Shown here in pieces: positions 32,082-42,546 of a stretch of 64,000 nt of DNA; position 1 is the stretch's first letter, and every line of letters begins with the position of its first letter. The stretch is from Pyronema omphalodes (taxonomy: Eukaryota; Ascomycota; Pezizomycetes; Pezizales; Pyronemataceae), in contig JAJJXM010000048.1 in the NCBI GenBank assembly GCA_024516155.1, positions 1 through 64,000 on the forward strand, in the 5' to 3' direction. Made by a program: the position numbers and the translations under genes. The notes beneath the pieces were generated by a model. The model was not told the DNA's origin. It saw only the letters and a list, made by a program, of their open reading frames with translations, and ran no database searches.

Positions 32082-35000
32082 CTACATATCAATACTCTCC
32101 TCAAACTTCAACACGCCCATCTTCAACACACCATCAACACCGACCAACATACTCGCCGCATCCTCCGCCTGATCTTGCGCAACCAACACAAGACCAGCAG
32201 CCTTAATACTATTTGCCAAAGCCGGGACAGTATCCAACAAACTACTAGGACACACCAGACCCATCAAATTATTTCCACTTGCGAAGCGGACGGCGTCTTT
32301 GACTGAGCGGTGGTTGTTGACTCCGTATAAGGGTGCGCCAACTGCGTCGACGGCTCCGACGAGCGCGGGGACGTTGGCGAAGAAAACAGGATCTGTAGAG
32401 GGGGGAGGTGTTAGTTATATGATCCTAGGAACTTGATGACGGGGAGGTGGCGTGCTGCACACCAGCCAGCAGGGGAAAGAAAAATACTTACAGTTAGGCT
32501 GCTTCCAGTTCAACGCGGTACAAACGTTCATATCACTACTACTGAAAACAATCGATCTTGTAAGATCCAGACTAGACTGTTTCAGAGCGCGTGCATGATC
32601 GAAAACTGTATTCAATATCGTATCCACGAAATGGTTAACATTCTGACTTTGACCCTTTCCTGTGGGATGCAGGATATTTAGCTCGATATGAACACTTGGC
32701 GGTAATCTCTGCAAAACTTCCTCCAAGCTGAAAAAGCTACGAGATAAGAGGTTGTAGGCGGATGATAAAACTCCCTGGCTGAGAATTTGCGTCCAAACAT
32801 CTTCTTTATTGTTTTCTCTTGAGGCTTGGAATTGCGCGAAGGAGATGTTTCGCACAGGAACATCGAGGCCGTTGACGGAGACAGAGGTTTGCGGGTAGAG
32901 AACTGGTACCGAATCACCAGTGAGCTGGATGTGAAGACGGATGTACTCCCCAGCCAAAGACGAGCCGGTAATAAGAGCACTGCTGTGCTGGTCGAGCTGG
33001 GAGGTGGCTTTCCAGTAGGTTGCAAAGTGAGTGATCTCCAATGGTGCACCCTGGAAGGGGTTGATGACGCGGAACTCAAAGGAGATGCGACCGATGGCAC
33101 GAAGACGGGTATCGAAAAGCGGGAGGACGCAGTGGCCGGAGTTTTTATTCCTGAAGGTATCCGCGAGGGCAATAGTTCTTGCGAGGACCTTGGATCCAAA
33201 AGTAGGGTAGATATCAAAGTCAATACTGAAAGTGTCGAGGGTATCAATCTGGAAGGAAACAAATCGGGAGTCCTCGTTAAGAGGAAGGAGAAGGTTTCTC
33301 GGGATCAAGTCTGAGGATTTACTCGATATCGTCAAGCGAGCCGCAGGATACTTTGAATCCTGGTCAAAGTGAACCGCATTCGCGCCCCACTCCTCGAACG
33401 ACAACTGTACGAGAGTTTTATTCTCCAAGAAGTTATGTCCGTAACGACGGAGGGGTAATATCGGCGGCGGCAAAGACAGATCCGGGATACCGTCAGAGTC
33501 GATGGCCATACCCATTCCAGAAGGAGTAGAAGAAATTGACAACGGAGAGGGGCCGTATAAAACAGGTGCAGAAACACCGAGCCCCCGTCCCGCAGTAGAA
33601 AGAAGCTGTACGACCTCCATATGACCTTCCCATGCTGCGTAGTACATTGCCGATAATCCTTTCTCATCTAGAATATCTGCACGTGCGCCATTTTCAAGTA
33701 ATGTCCGGACGCAATTGAGGTGTCCCTCGCTGGCAGCATGGAAAATGGGTGTCCACTGGAAAAGCTTATCCGGCTCATTGAGATTGACTCCGTATTTCTT
33801 CAAAATCAAGAGAAGATTTGAAGACTTTCCAGAGCGTGCTACAAGATGCTGGGGGTAGAGACCCTCAGCATCGGGAAGAACCGAGGCATTGCTCTCCATA
33901 AGAAGGGTTGTAATCTCCTCAAACCCATATTGAGCTGCAAGGTTCAACGGAATAAAGTCCTGCTCATGTCTAGGGTCGACACGGGCCTTTGCCGCCAAAA
34001 GCACGCGCACACACTCAAGCTGGTTGTGTGCGATAGCATGAATAAGCGGGGTATAATTATCATGATCCATGATATCAATAGTCGCAGGTTTGACCGAGAT
34101 CAATGGCTGGATCATATCGACGAAACCGTGCATGGCGGCATAGTGAAGAGGAATTCTTCCGTAGACATCCGGCTGTGCCACATCAACACCGTTCTGAACT
34201 CCGACCTGTAAGACCTTGAACTTTCCAACGATTGCAGCTTCGTGAAGCAAATTCCTCTCGTTGATCTCGTCCTCGGCATGGAAGTTGATGAATCCTGAAG
34301 TTTCCAAAACATTGAGAGAAGCCTCAGCTCCCTCGGCGATGCATGCAAGAAAAACCGAAGTAGCCTTCTGGATAGCCTCGTCAGGATTCTCAGAGGTTCT
34401 TAACCGGTTTATCCATTCATTCAAAACTGTGGTGTTGTCTGTCAAAACCGCATGCCGAATATCCGCATCCTTATCGTCATCTTCCCTTGAAACCTCCCGT
34501 CTTGCCGTCTCAACCTTTGCTGTAGTAAACTCGATATTCTCTCCCTCAGCCCAAGCCTCGAGCTCCAACAAGCTGGTAGTCGCCTGATCCGAGAGCTCCG
34601 AGATGACCTCTCTGTTGAAACATGGCTGTACCTCAACCGCTCTCGAGATATAAAGTTCCTTAGTTCGAGACTACTCATAACGGCGTCAAAATACGGTCCC
34701 TCCAAGCACGTAAAATAACCGAATCCATGACAGGTCGTACCTTTGAGGATTTATCCCACTGTGTACTAAGTCAGTTAAGCAAATATGCCGGACGGCTCTC
34801 GAATATGATCACCTTTTTCAAGATCTTTGAGAAAGCGGTAGCGTTGATCTCAACAAATTGTTGTAACTTACTGAGATCATGTTCGAATTGTTGGAAGCCT
34901 TCGCGGAGGGTAAGGTAGGTAGTTGAAGCTTTAGAACTCTGGCCGCCTCGGGATTGGATAACCTTTTTCTTGTCGACGAGAGTTTTTAGGCGAAGTTTCA

Positions 35001-35570
35001 GCTATCAAACATCAGCGGGGGTTCCTATCGTTTGTAGAATCGTTAGTGAAGCTTGCCTCGGCCTCCTTCTGTAGGTAAAACGCATTGACTTTCTCGAGTT
35101 CACGTTCCTGTGTAATCCATCAGCTTCTCAATCCCCCATGATAGAATCCCCCACCTACCAATCTAAAGAAAAAAGTAGCCTTATTTGCTTGGAGGGTCTG
35201 CTGGGCATCGATCGAGTATGCTGCACCTCCGGTGGCGCTGTTGAGAGACCCAGCTACCAGAGATTTGATGAGCTAAAGAAACGATATTGGTGTCAACACC
35301 GCTTTTTTGAATCTCCCCCCAATCCGCGTAGAGAGGTAAGGTATAATAGAGGTATATGTTTTCCGACCTTCTTGAGGCCCTTGTAGTTGACAAAGCTTGC
35401 GGCATAGTCAGGCACGTCCAATTGCCGCTTTGCGATAGTTTTCCCGAACTTCCTGTGTAGTAGAGATGTTTTAGCTTCCGTGTCCAACAATAGGATAAGA
35501 TGGCCCAAAGAAACAGTAATACGGAATAGAAACAGTGAAAGCAGTAACAAGCGGAGATTCGTCCTTACAT
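32082..35570 (-). CDS. nuc-2: NUC-2/PHO81: SPX-ankyrin-GDPD phosphate-signalling regulator
   Basis: A CDK inhibitor-like regulator of the phosphate-starvation pathway. In Neurospora NUC-2 (yeast Pho81) it inhibits the PREG/PGOV (Pho80/Pho85) kinase under phosphate limitation. Seven coding segments: 35570-35569 (only AT of the ATG), 35452-35368, 35272-35159, 35107-35057, 35001-34813, 34758-34741, then 34670-32492 and 32392-32082 as the last two exons, giving 982 residues. The SPX domain spans about 1-165 and opens with MKFGKTIAKRQLDVPDYAAS. The lysine helix KILKKWDK at about 143-150 is the inositol-pyrophosphate site in SPX proteins. About six ankyrin repeats lie at about 290-510 (GRIPLHYAAMHGFVDMIQPL). 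A GDPD-like domain (about 640-982) lacks the usual HRG catalytic opening, as in Pho81. The intron at 35002-35056 has a GC donor. Confidence 0.93.
35002..35056 (-). other. GC-AG intron in nuc-2
   Basis: On the minus strand the exon ends CCGAG and the intron begins GCAAGC and ends in ATAG. Reading it as an intron joins FYLQKEAE to LKLRLKTLVDKKKV, the continuous SPX sequence expected from homologues. No GT donor nearby preserves that alignment. Confidence 0.8.
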
Positions 35571-37112
35571 CCTCGTTCGGGGATCGTTATGTGCGACCCA
35601 CAAGCGTCTCAGGGACCGGCGATCAATGTGTCGACCTTGGATAGTCTAGCTGGCTAGTTGAGTGTTCAGTCTTCTCGATGAGTGATTGCTGTTCTTTCGA
35701 TCTGTTTTTTTGCGTGGCAAGTAAGCTTCTCGTTGTTGGGGAGTTTGCTGGCAGTCCGGACGACGGCTTCGTTTGGCTTCGTTTCGTCTATGGCCGGTAC
35801 GTAGGTCGTTTCGTAGTCGTCGTCGTTCTCGTCTTCGTCGTCCTCGTCCTCGTCTTTAGCTACACAGCCCTCTGTTGAACTTTGTATTGCAATCCAGGAA
35901 AACGGAATTGAATTATAATACAGCACTTTTTAGATGGGAAGGTGGGGCAGAGTCGGTGCTTCTTGGGTTGTCCGGCTGCTTTGCTTGGTAGTCTGGTGCT
36001 TTGCTCCTGCGGGGTGATAGCATCAGCTTGGGCAGTCTGTCTCTCCTCCCCCTGTGGGTAGGCTTGTTCGTCGACCTCTAGTCCGTGTCGGCGGAACTGG
36101 CACTTGCTGCTGGGACTCTACTCTTTTTGTGCTTGCTAGAGAGAAAGGGAATAGACGGACTGAGGGGCGTGCGAAGGGAAACCCAGGGAGACCCGAACGA
36201 AGGTGTCTTTCTGCAAGCAATCGAGCAAAGCGCGCAAGCGGATCTCTGTTTAGTGCATCTGTAGAGGGAACTTGGGAACTTTGCACGGCGGGGGGATGGA
36301 CAGGTTTCAGTTCAGTGGTAAATGGAAATGGGTAATTCGATAGATGATGATTGTTTCAAGGCGTGTATAATCGATAAGAGAGTTGTGTGGGGTTCAATGG
36401 TCGGTTTCAGCAGCGTGAGCAGCGTGTTACCAACCAAAAAAGACAAAAAAAGTCGATCAATTTTGAAGAAGAAGAAGCAACAAAAAAAATACACAAAAGT
36501 CAGTAGAAAATACTCAAAATCTACACCAAAGCTTTACGGTAAACTCAAAATAATCTTTGTATGTAAACTCGACTCGCATTAATTCCGAACAGAGCAGATG
36601 GCTTCTATGGAAATCCTGATAGGGCGGCGATGGCTCAGAGACGAAGAAAGAAGAATAACCATGGGTCATCGTCAATTGATAACCAATTGGATAGCCACGT
36701 GCGCATGCGGCGGCGGCATCCACAGCGATGGGGCGGAGGAATCGGACCCAACGGCCAGTCAACGGCCAGGCAAAGCCATCCAAAAGCATCAAAGTTAATA
36801 ACGAAATCAACTACTCTACAGTCGGGCAAAAACGTCGAATTTTATCAAGGCAGCAAGTCAGGTAGGGAGAGGGGAGTTACAAGGAAGATTCTACAGTACT
36901 TTCTAGCATAATTAAAAGTACTTTCCTCTACAGTTTGATACTATACAACATGGTTCTCTACTATATCATAAATCTCTATGAATTCATAAGAATGAACTCA
37001 CTTTCATACCGGAAAAAAACGTGCGAAACAATCAACGCGAAGCGCGGGAATAAAACGCGCAGAGCTAACATTAAAAAGCCCAGCCAGCCAGCCCAGCACA
37101 TCTATTCATAGC

Positions 37113-37147
37113 ACCCATCCATCCATCCATCCATCCATCCATCCATC
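37113..37147 (+). repeat. Tetranucleotide array (ATCC)n
   Basis: Eight to nine perfect copies of CATC/ATCC. Confidence 0.85.
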
Positions 37148-38817
37148 CCTCATCCAATAACCTTCTCTAGCGAACGGACTTAAAAGCAACGTGCGCAAAG
37201 GCAACGCATCTTATCGATGCCGTCGGCGAAATCGTATGTATCCCTAGGAAATCGTACGGGCTACGGGCACGAATAGGTATGGGAATCGATATGTAGCAGC
37301 AGCCCGTAGGGAACGCCAGCAGCATGTATGTAGTAAGCAACGAGCAGCAAGTAGCAAGCAGCAAGCATTTCGACAACGACTGACGGGAAAGCCGTTTAAA
37401 CCCCCTAGTTGGGCCCGACTGTACTGTGCCTGTAGTATGTACCTCTACTCGGAGTACATATCTCGAGTAATAGGTAAGTACGTATACGGTGGGAGCCATA
37501 GTTAATAGGCCCAATAGTCTCTCTCCGGACCTCTCTTACGTACGCAAAAATGTACACACAGTAGATACAGTACATACAACGATACCTTTAATTAATTCCT
37601 CATAAAGCAACTCCCTATGTCCGCAGCATTACTGCTTCAAGAACTGTATATATACTGTATAAAGCTACAGTATCTGGTGCCATATGCATAATGATGGCAT
37701 ACATTAGTGATACATATGTACTTAGATACCGTTGATCTCTTTAAGTTCTTTAAGTTCTTTTAACTCCATATAAACGTATATAGCACCATAGCCGCCACAT
37801 ATGTATGTATCTTTTAATACAGAATACAGAACACAAAACCGAAAATGTGAGATATGAGATATGAGATACGAAAGGAAATTCCAGCGCATTTTTTTCTTCC
37901 TATCATAGATCTATAAACATTACCACATGCCGCATGCCATATGGTGCATGTACTCGTACAGCTTCCAAAAGGACCAAAGACCAAGGACCCTGATGGTTCA
38001 TTTTACCACCGTTTTACAGCACATATATAATAATAATACTAGATTTGAGTATGTACATATGTATGTATGTATGTATGTTAATTTTATGTTACGAAATATC
38101 AACCGGCTCACTCCGATTATCGATACTCTACCCTACTCTGAAGAAACACACTAGTAGAGTATATTCCCTCCGACTGGCCATTCGGAAATTTTCGTTCTGA
38201 ACAGTCTGAATATGGTGGATATGCAAACTTGTAACGTTAAACACTATTAGGTTATGTACATATGTATTCAGGAGCACTTCCCGTTGGCCTGTTGGAGGTA
38301 TTTGTGTGCTTTTATTACATATATTATTTACCGTAACTAAAGAAAGATAAAATAAAAATAACACAAAAAACGAAAGTTACGAAAGTCACGAAAGTCACGA
38401 AACTAAGAATCGCCGTTTTAAAAAAAAAACCCCCCATTTTCTTTTAAATCTTGATTCAAGGTAATGTTTAATTCTTGATCCTTTCTTACTCTCTTGTCTG
38501 TGTCTATGTATGTGTATATGTGATTTCGATGAGTAGATTGCACGCACAATGAGTATATCGTTGACGTTGATGTTGATGTTGATGTTGATGTTGCTATTAT
38601 TATTCTTGACGGAAATTGGATCCTTCAGTAAATGGTAAAGCAGAAGAATGAAATCTATTTGCTATACCTAGTTATTGATTTATTGATTGATTTATTGAGT
38701 TATTGAGTTATTGAGTTACTGAGTTATGCTATTACAATTTACCATATTGGATATATATACCTACCTACATCCTACATCCTACATCTACATCTACATCTAC
38801 ATCTGAATATACCCAAC

Positions 38818-38850
38818 ATATCACATCACATCACATCACATCACATCACC
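38818..38850 (+). repeat. Pentanucleotide array (ATCAC)n
   Basis: Six perfect copies of CACAT/ATCAC, followed by a GCACTGCGCTGCGCTG patch. Confidence 0.85.
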
Positions 38851-39270
38851 GCACTGCGCTGCGCTGTCCATAACTTTCATCATCGAAACACCACTACTGT
38901 AATTGGAAATACTACGACAGATTCCAAATGAGATCTATAAAATCCGGTTAAAATCTGTATGTAACTGTAAAGTTCGAATATAGTTCGAAATAATGAGATA
39001 AATGATACCGTGTGATTTGCTATGGTTACGGCGGATAAATCTACTTAAGGATCTTTTGGATGATCTGATGGTTGTGGCTGTGGATTCAGGGATTTGGGGT
39101 TGAAAATATTTCAAGACTTTTGAATTGGTGTTTTTGATTAGAAGGGAAATATCTGGAGTTTTGGGGGGCTTTTCTTTGTTGTTTGTGTTGTTTTTTGGTC
39201 TTCATAGCTAGGGTAGCTGGACTTGGTGTAATTGGTGTAATTCGCTTGTGCTGTGGTTTCTAGAGTATAA

Positions 39271-39669
39271 TAGAGTAGAGTAGAGTAGAGTAGAGTAGAG
39301 TAGAGTAGAGTAGAGTAGAGTAGAGTAGAGTAGAGTAGAGTAGAGTAGAGTAGAGTAGAGTAGAGTAGAGTAGAGTAGAGTCGAGATAGAGTAGAGTCAG
39401 AGTAGAGTATAGTAGAGTTAAGAGTAGAGTAGAGTATAGTCGAGTAGAGTAAGTAGAGTAAGAGTAGAGTAGAGTAGCGTCGCGTCGCGTCGCGTCGCGT
39501 CGCCGTCTCGTCGCGTCGCGTCGCGTCCGCGTCGCGTCGCGTCCGCGTCGCGTCCGTCGCGTCGCGATCGCTTCGCGTCCGCGTCGCGTCGCTCGCGTCT
39601 GCGTCTCTCCGCGTCGCGTCGCGGTAGCGCTCCGCGTCGCGTCGCGTCGCGTCGCGTCGCGTCGCGTCC
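39271..39669 (+). repeat. Composite pentanucleotide array: (TAGAG)n changing to (TCGCG)n
   Basis: 39271-39380 holds 22 perfect copies of TAGAG. 39381-39477 is a drifted zone with TCGAG, TAGAG, TATAG and single-base slips. 39478-39669 holds TCGCG units broken by CCGTC and CTCG slips. The unit changes by A to C at two positions but keeps the 5-bp period. The minus-strand open frame across it is an artefact. Confidence 0.9.
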
Positions 39670-40047
39670 GTAGAGTCGAGTCGCGCTCTCACCTGTGCTC
39701 CGAATATGGATTCGGCCGAGCATTCATCTGGCGACCACTCGTGATTCGTTCTTCGTTCTTATTCATCCCCTCCTGCCTCTTTTTTGCTTCCTCGTCTTGG
39801 TTCACACCCTCTCTTTCTTGCTTTATTTTTATCTATCACTTGTTTCTCAACATCAATGATTATACAGCCCTGAAAAAGCGTAATGCCAGCCCTCTTCATC
39901 CATCTGTCGATATGGATAGGGTTGTAGCCACGGCTATGACTGTGTAAACTATAACTATTCAGACAGTAGATAACGAACACAGGAGATAGATTGGTATATT
40001 TCTCACATCAATAACTTCACTTACTTCACCCAGAAGCTCAGTAAATC

Positions 40048-40152
40048 CATCCCAATCCCAATCCCAATCCCAATCCCATCCCAATCCCAATCCCAATCCC
40101 AATCCCAATCCCATCCCAATCCCATCCCAATCCCAATCCCAATCCCAATCCC
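40048..40152 (+). repeat. Hexanucleotide array (CCCAAT)n with CCCAT variants
   Basis: About 17 units of CCCAAT, with three 5-bp CCCAT units that shift the phase. It runs straight into a C run of 17 at 40150-40166. It is not the TTAGGG telomere repeat. Confidence 0.9.
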
Positions 40153-40166
40153 CCCCCCCCCCCCCC
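40150..40166 (+). repeat. Poly-C tract (17)
   Basis: An uninterrupted C run at the end of the CCCAAT array. Confidence 0.85.
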
Positions 40167-40311
40167 ACAAACCACCACACAACCCAAAAATCCCCTTTCC
40201 CAAAAATCCCCTTACCCACAGCCATCTAGATCCAACAACCCCCCACCTAAACCCCAGAACATACGCCGCTGTCAGTAGAAACTTATCACATCACGGTATT
40301 TTATCGTGTAC

Positions 40312-40541
40312 AGAGCATAGAGCATAGAGCATAGAGCATAGAGCATAGAGCATAGAGCATAGAGCATAGAGCATAGAGCATAGAGCATAGAGCATAGAGC
40401 ATAGAGCATAGAGCATAGAGCATAGAGCATAGAGCATAGAGCATAGAGCATAGAGCATAGAGCATAGAGCATAGAGCATAGAGCATAGAGCATAGAGCAT
40501 AGAGCATAGAGCATAGAGCATAGAGCATAGAGCATAGAGCA
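40312..40541 (+). repeat. Heptanucleotide array (AGAGCAT)n, about 33 copies
   Basis: The copies are essentially identical over 230 bp; only the last two carry ACGG in place of ATAG. A period of 7 keeps several frames open, which yields repetitive MLYALCS open frames. These are not called as genes. Confidence 0.95.
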
Positions 40542-40796
40542 CGGAGCACGGATTATACAGTATAAAATATCAAGTCCGAAGTACGAAATATGAGCGGTAT
40601 ATAACTCTCCATCACGCTCATCAACCTTCCTTCACCAAAAATTGTTATTCCCATTAACCCTACGTAACTTTATCCAGCCTTATCATTGCACATCCTATCT
40701 ATCATTATCATTAACATCCTACTGATCCAATAGATCAAGCCGTAGTTAGTAAAGATTTCAGTAAACCGTAAGACCTGGCTATGTGAGAGTCGAGAC

Positions 40797-40911
40797 AGAA
40801 AGCAAGAAAGCAAGAAAGCAAGAAAGCAAGAAAGCAAGAAAGCAAGAAAGCAAGAAGGCAAGAAGGCAAGAAAGAAAGAAAGAAAGAAGGCAAGAAGGCA
40901 AGAAAGAAAGC

Positions 40912-40963
<52 letters not shown>

Positions 40964-40967
40964 AGGC

Positions 40968-41011
<44 letters not shown>

Positions 41012-41012
41012 A
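40797..41012 (+). repeat. Polypurine tetranucleotide array (AAGC/AAGA/AAGG)n
   Basis: About 215 bases of AAAG-type units in which G, A or C vary at one position; the C occurs only in AAGC units. The second half is pure purine over more than 60 bases and could form triplex DNA. Confidence 0.9.
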
Positions 41013-42546
41013 CAAGATACAGCCAAGATGAGATGAGATGACGACGGTAAGTCTAAGGTAGGTGCTAAATATGCCTGGTTTATATCTGAAATGTGGGTCT
41101 TCTGGTGATGCTGATGCTGATATTGGTATTGGTATGCGTGGATTATGGATCATCGGTCGTCGTTCGAGAATTACGAATTGGATCATGATATGTCACTCCT
41201 ACAGCATACCGGTACAGCATACGAAAAAAAAAAACGATCATCACAGAACATAACACAACGAAAACAACCCCAGCTTTCAATTTGTTTTTAGCTATGTAGC
41301 TTACTTAAGTTAAACCATCACATTAATCCGCCCAGCAAACCTAACGAACAAATATCGGCAACCAATCCCAGGAACCCTGCAGAGAAACAATATTCCAGAG
41401 ATTCCGTCAATCAACATATCAGGTCTTCCTTCATTACCCAGCCCATCAAACTTAAGACCAATTCCGGTAATTCATTTTCAATTTCACAATTAAAAAACAT
41501 CGCAGAACCATATGCCAGTTTATCAGTTTAACAGTGACATTATTATATTCCATTTCGTACGCATAGCTGTCCATCAGTCAACTTTCAAGCAAGCAGTCAG
41601 GTAAGTAACCAACACAAACCAACAATTTCTTCCTCGGAGTTCCTATTCCCGGGAGATGCCTAGGTCAAGCATCAACATCCGAGGAAATCCGAGGGGTCCA
41701 TCAACGTCAACTTCAACGGGCAATTTCAATGGGGAACATGATAGAAAAAAACATCTCCAGCACCCTCGAAAACCAGTAGGGTTGAAACATATGTGTGTGT
41801 AAGAAAAGACTGGCAGAAATATAGAAGAAAGCATAAAAAACAACACGAAAACAACAAATAACAATCCCAACCCACAACTACATGTCAGTCAGGGCGTTAA
41901 AGGAAAAAGAAAAAATCAAACCTCAAATCAATCACACATCAAGTCAATCACAAATCACCAGCGAAAATCAAATGACAAATGACAAATCAAATCGCAAAAA
42001 CAAGACACCCTTAAAAGTAATCCTTATTGGAAAAAAAATACCCCCTATGATATCATCTGCCGAAAACTATTGAAAAACAACTACTGAAACTATAGCCACA
42101 AATAAGTGTCAAGTGTCACGGCCATGGCATGACCATAGCTATGACTATTGCCTAGTCCGAGGCTCTGCCATTTTCTCCACGAAAAAGATGAAAAATGAAA
42201 AAGAAAAATGATATTGTAACTTGAAAAAAAATTCGAAATCCGAAGCCCGAAACCCGAAACCCGAAACCCGAAATCCTCAAATCCGTCGACGTAAAAGAGT
42301 AGTCGAAATTTGCGGTCAAGAAACGAAAGTAAAAAAAATGGAAAAAAAGATGTTCCCCCTATACAAGAAAAGCTGAAGAAAAAAAGAATGTAAAAATGTA
42401 AAAATTGTCCCTGTTTGAAAATAAAATGCTGTCAGATCCCTGGATTGTTGTTGTTGCTGCACCTTAAATGTTGAACGTATGAAATACTAGAATCTGGTAT
42501 TCTATTCAAGAATTTCGTAATGGTTCCTAGAAGTCCCTAAACGTTC

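Larger units (their letters stand above)
35571..42546. other. 7-kb gene-free region with dense tandem arrays
   Basis: This starts with the nuc-2 5' region (CGTCGTCGT-rich at about 35815-35850) and ends with the 3' side of the single-TM gene at 42547. It contains ATCC repeats (37113-37147), ATCAC repeats (38818-38850) and the cluster of four arrays at 39.27-41.01 kb. The remainder is AT-rich with many TATGTATG and CATACATA runs. Open frames are either repeat artefacts or short and family-less. Confidence 0.55.

Noticed and set aside
31885..32206. Plus-strand open frames with a hydrophobic start resembling a signal peptide
   Set aside because: The first begins at TTG and both run antisense into the conserved last exon of nuc-2.
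32678..33314. Open frames of 162-194 codons on both strands in nuc-2
   Set aside because: They overlap the conserved GDPD-like region of nuc-2 in other frames.
39138..39723. Minus-strand open frames rich in Arg/Asp (DATRRDA) and Tyr/Ser/Thr/Leu
   Set aside because: They are translations of the TCGCG and TAGAG arrays; nothing outside the arrays is conserved.
40048..40152. Telomere repeat or interstitial telomere
   Set aside because: The unit is CCCAAT, not the fungal CCCTAA, and housekeeping genes lie on both sides.
40272..40549. Three overlapping minus-strand open frames of repeated MLYALCS
   Set aside because: They are produced by the 7-bp array. A period not divisible by three cycles all frames through the same heptapeptide. 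No start context, no complexity.
39271..41012. CRISPR-like array of regular repeats
   Set aside because: Repeats are head-to-tail with no unique spacers, in a eukaryotic genome.
40670..41186. Leu/Phe/Ser-rich (FLSF) and Lys/Glu-rich open frames
   Set aside because: Translations of the AAGN polypurine array on either strand.
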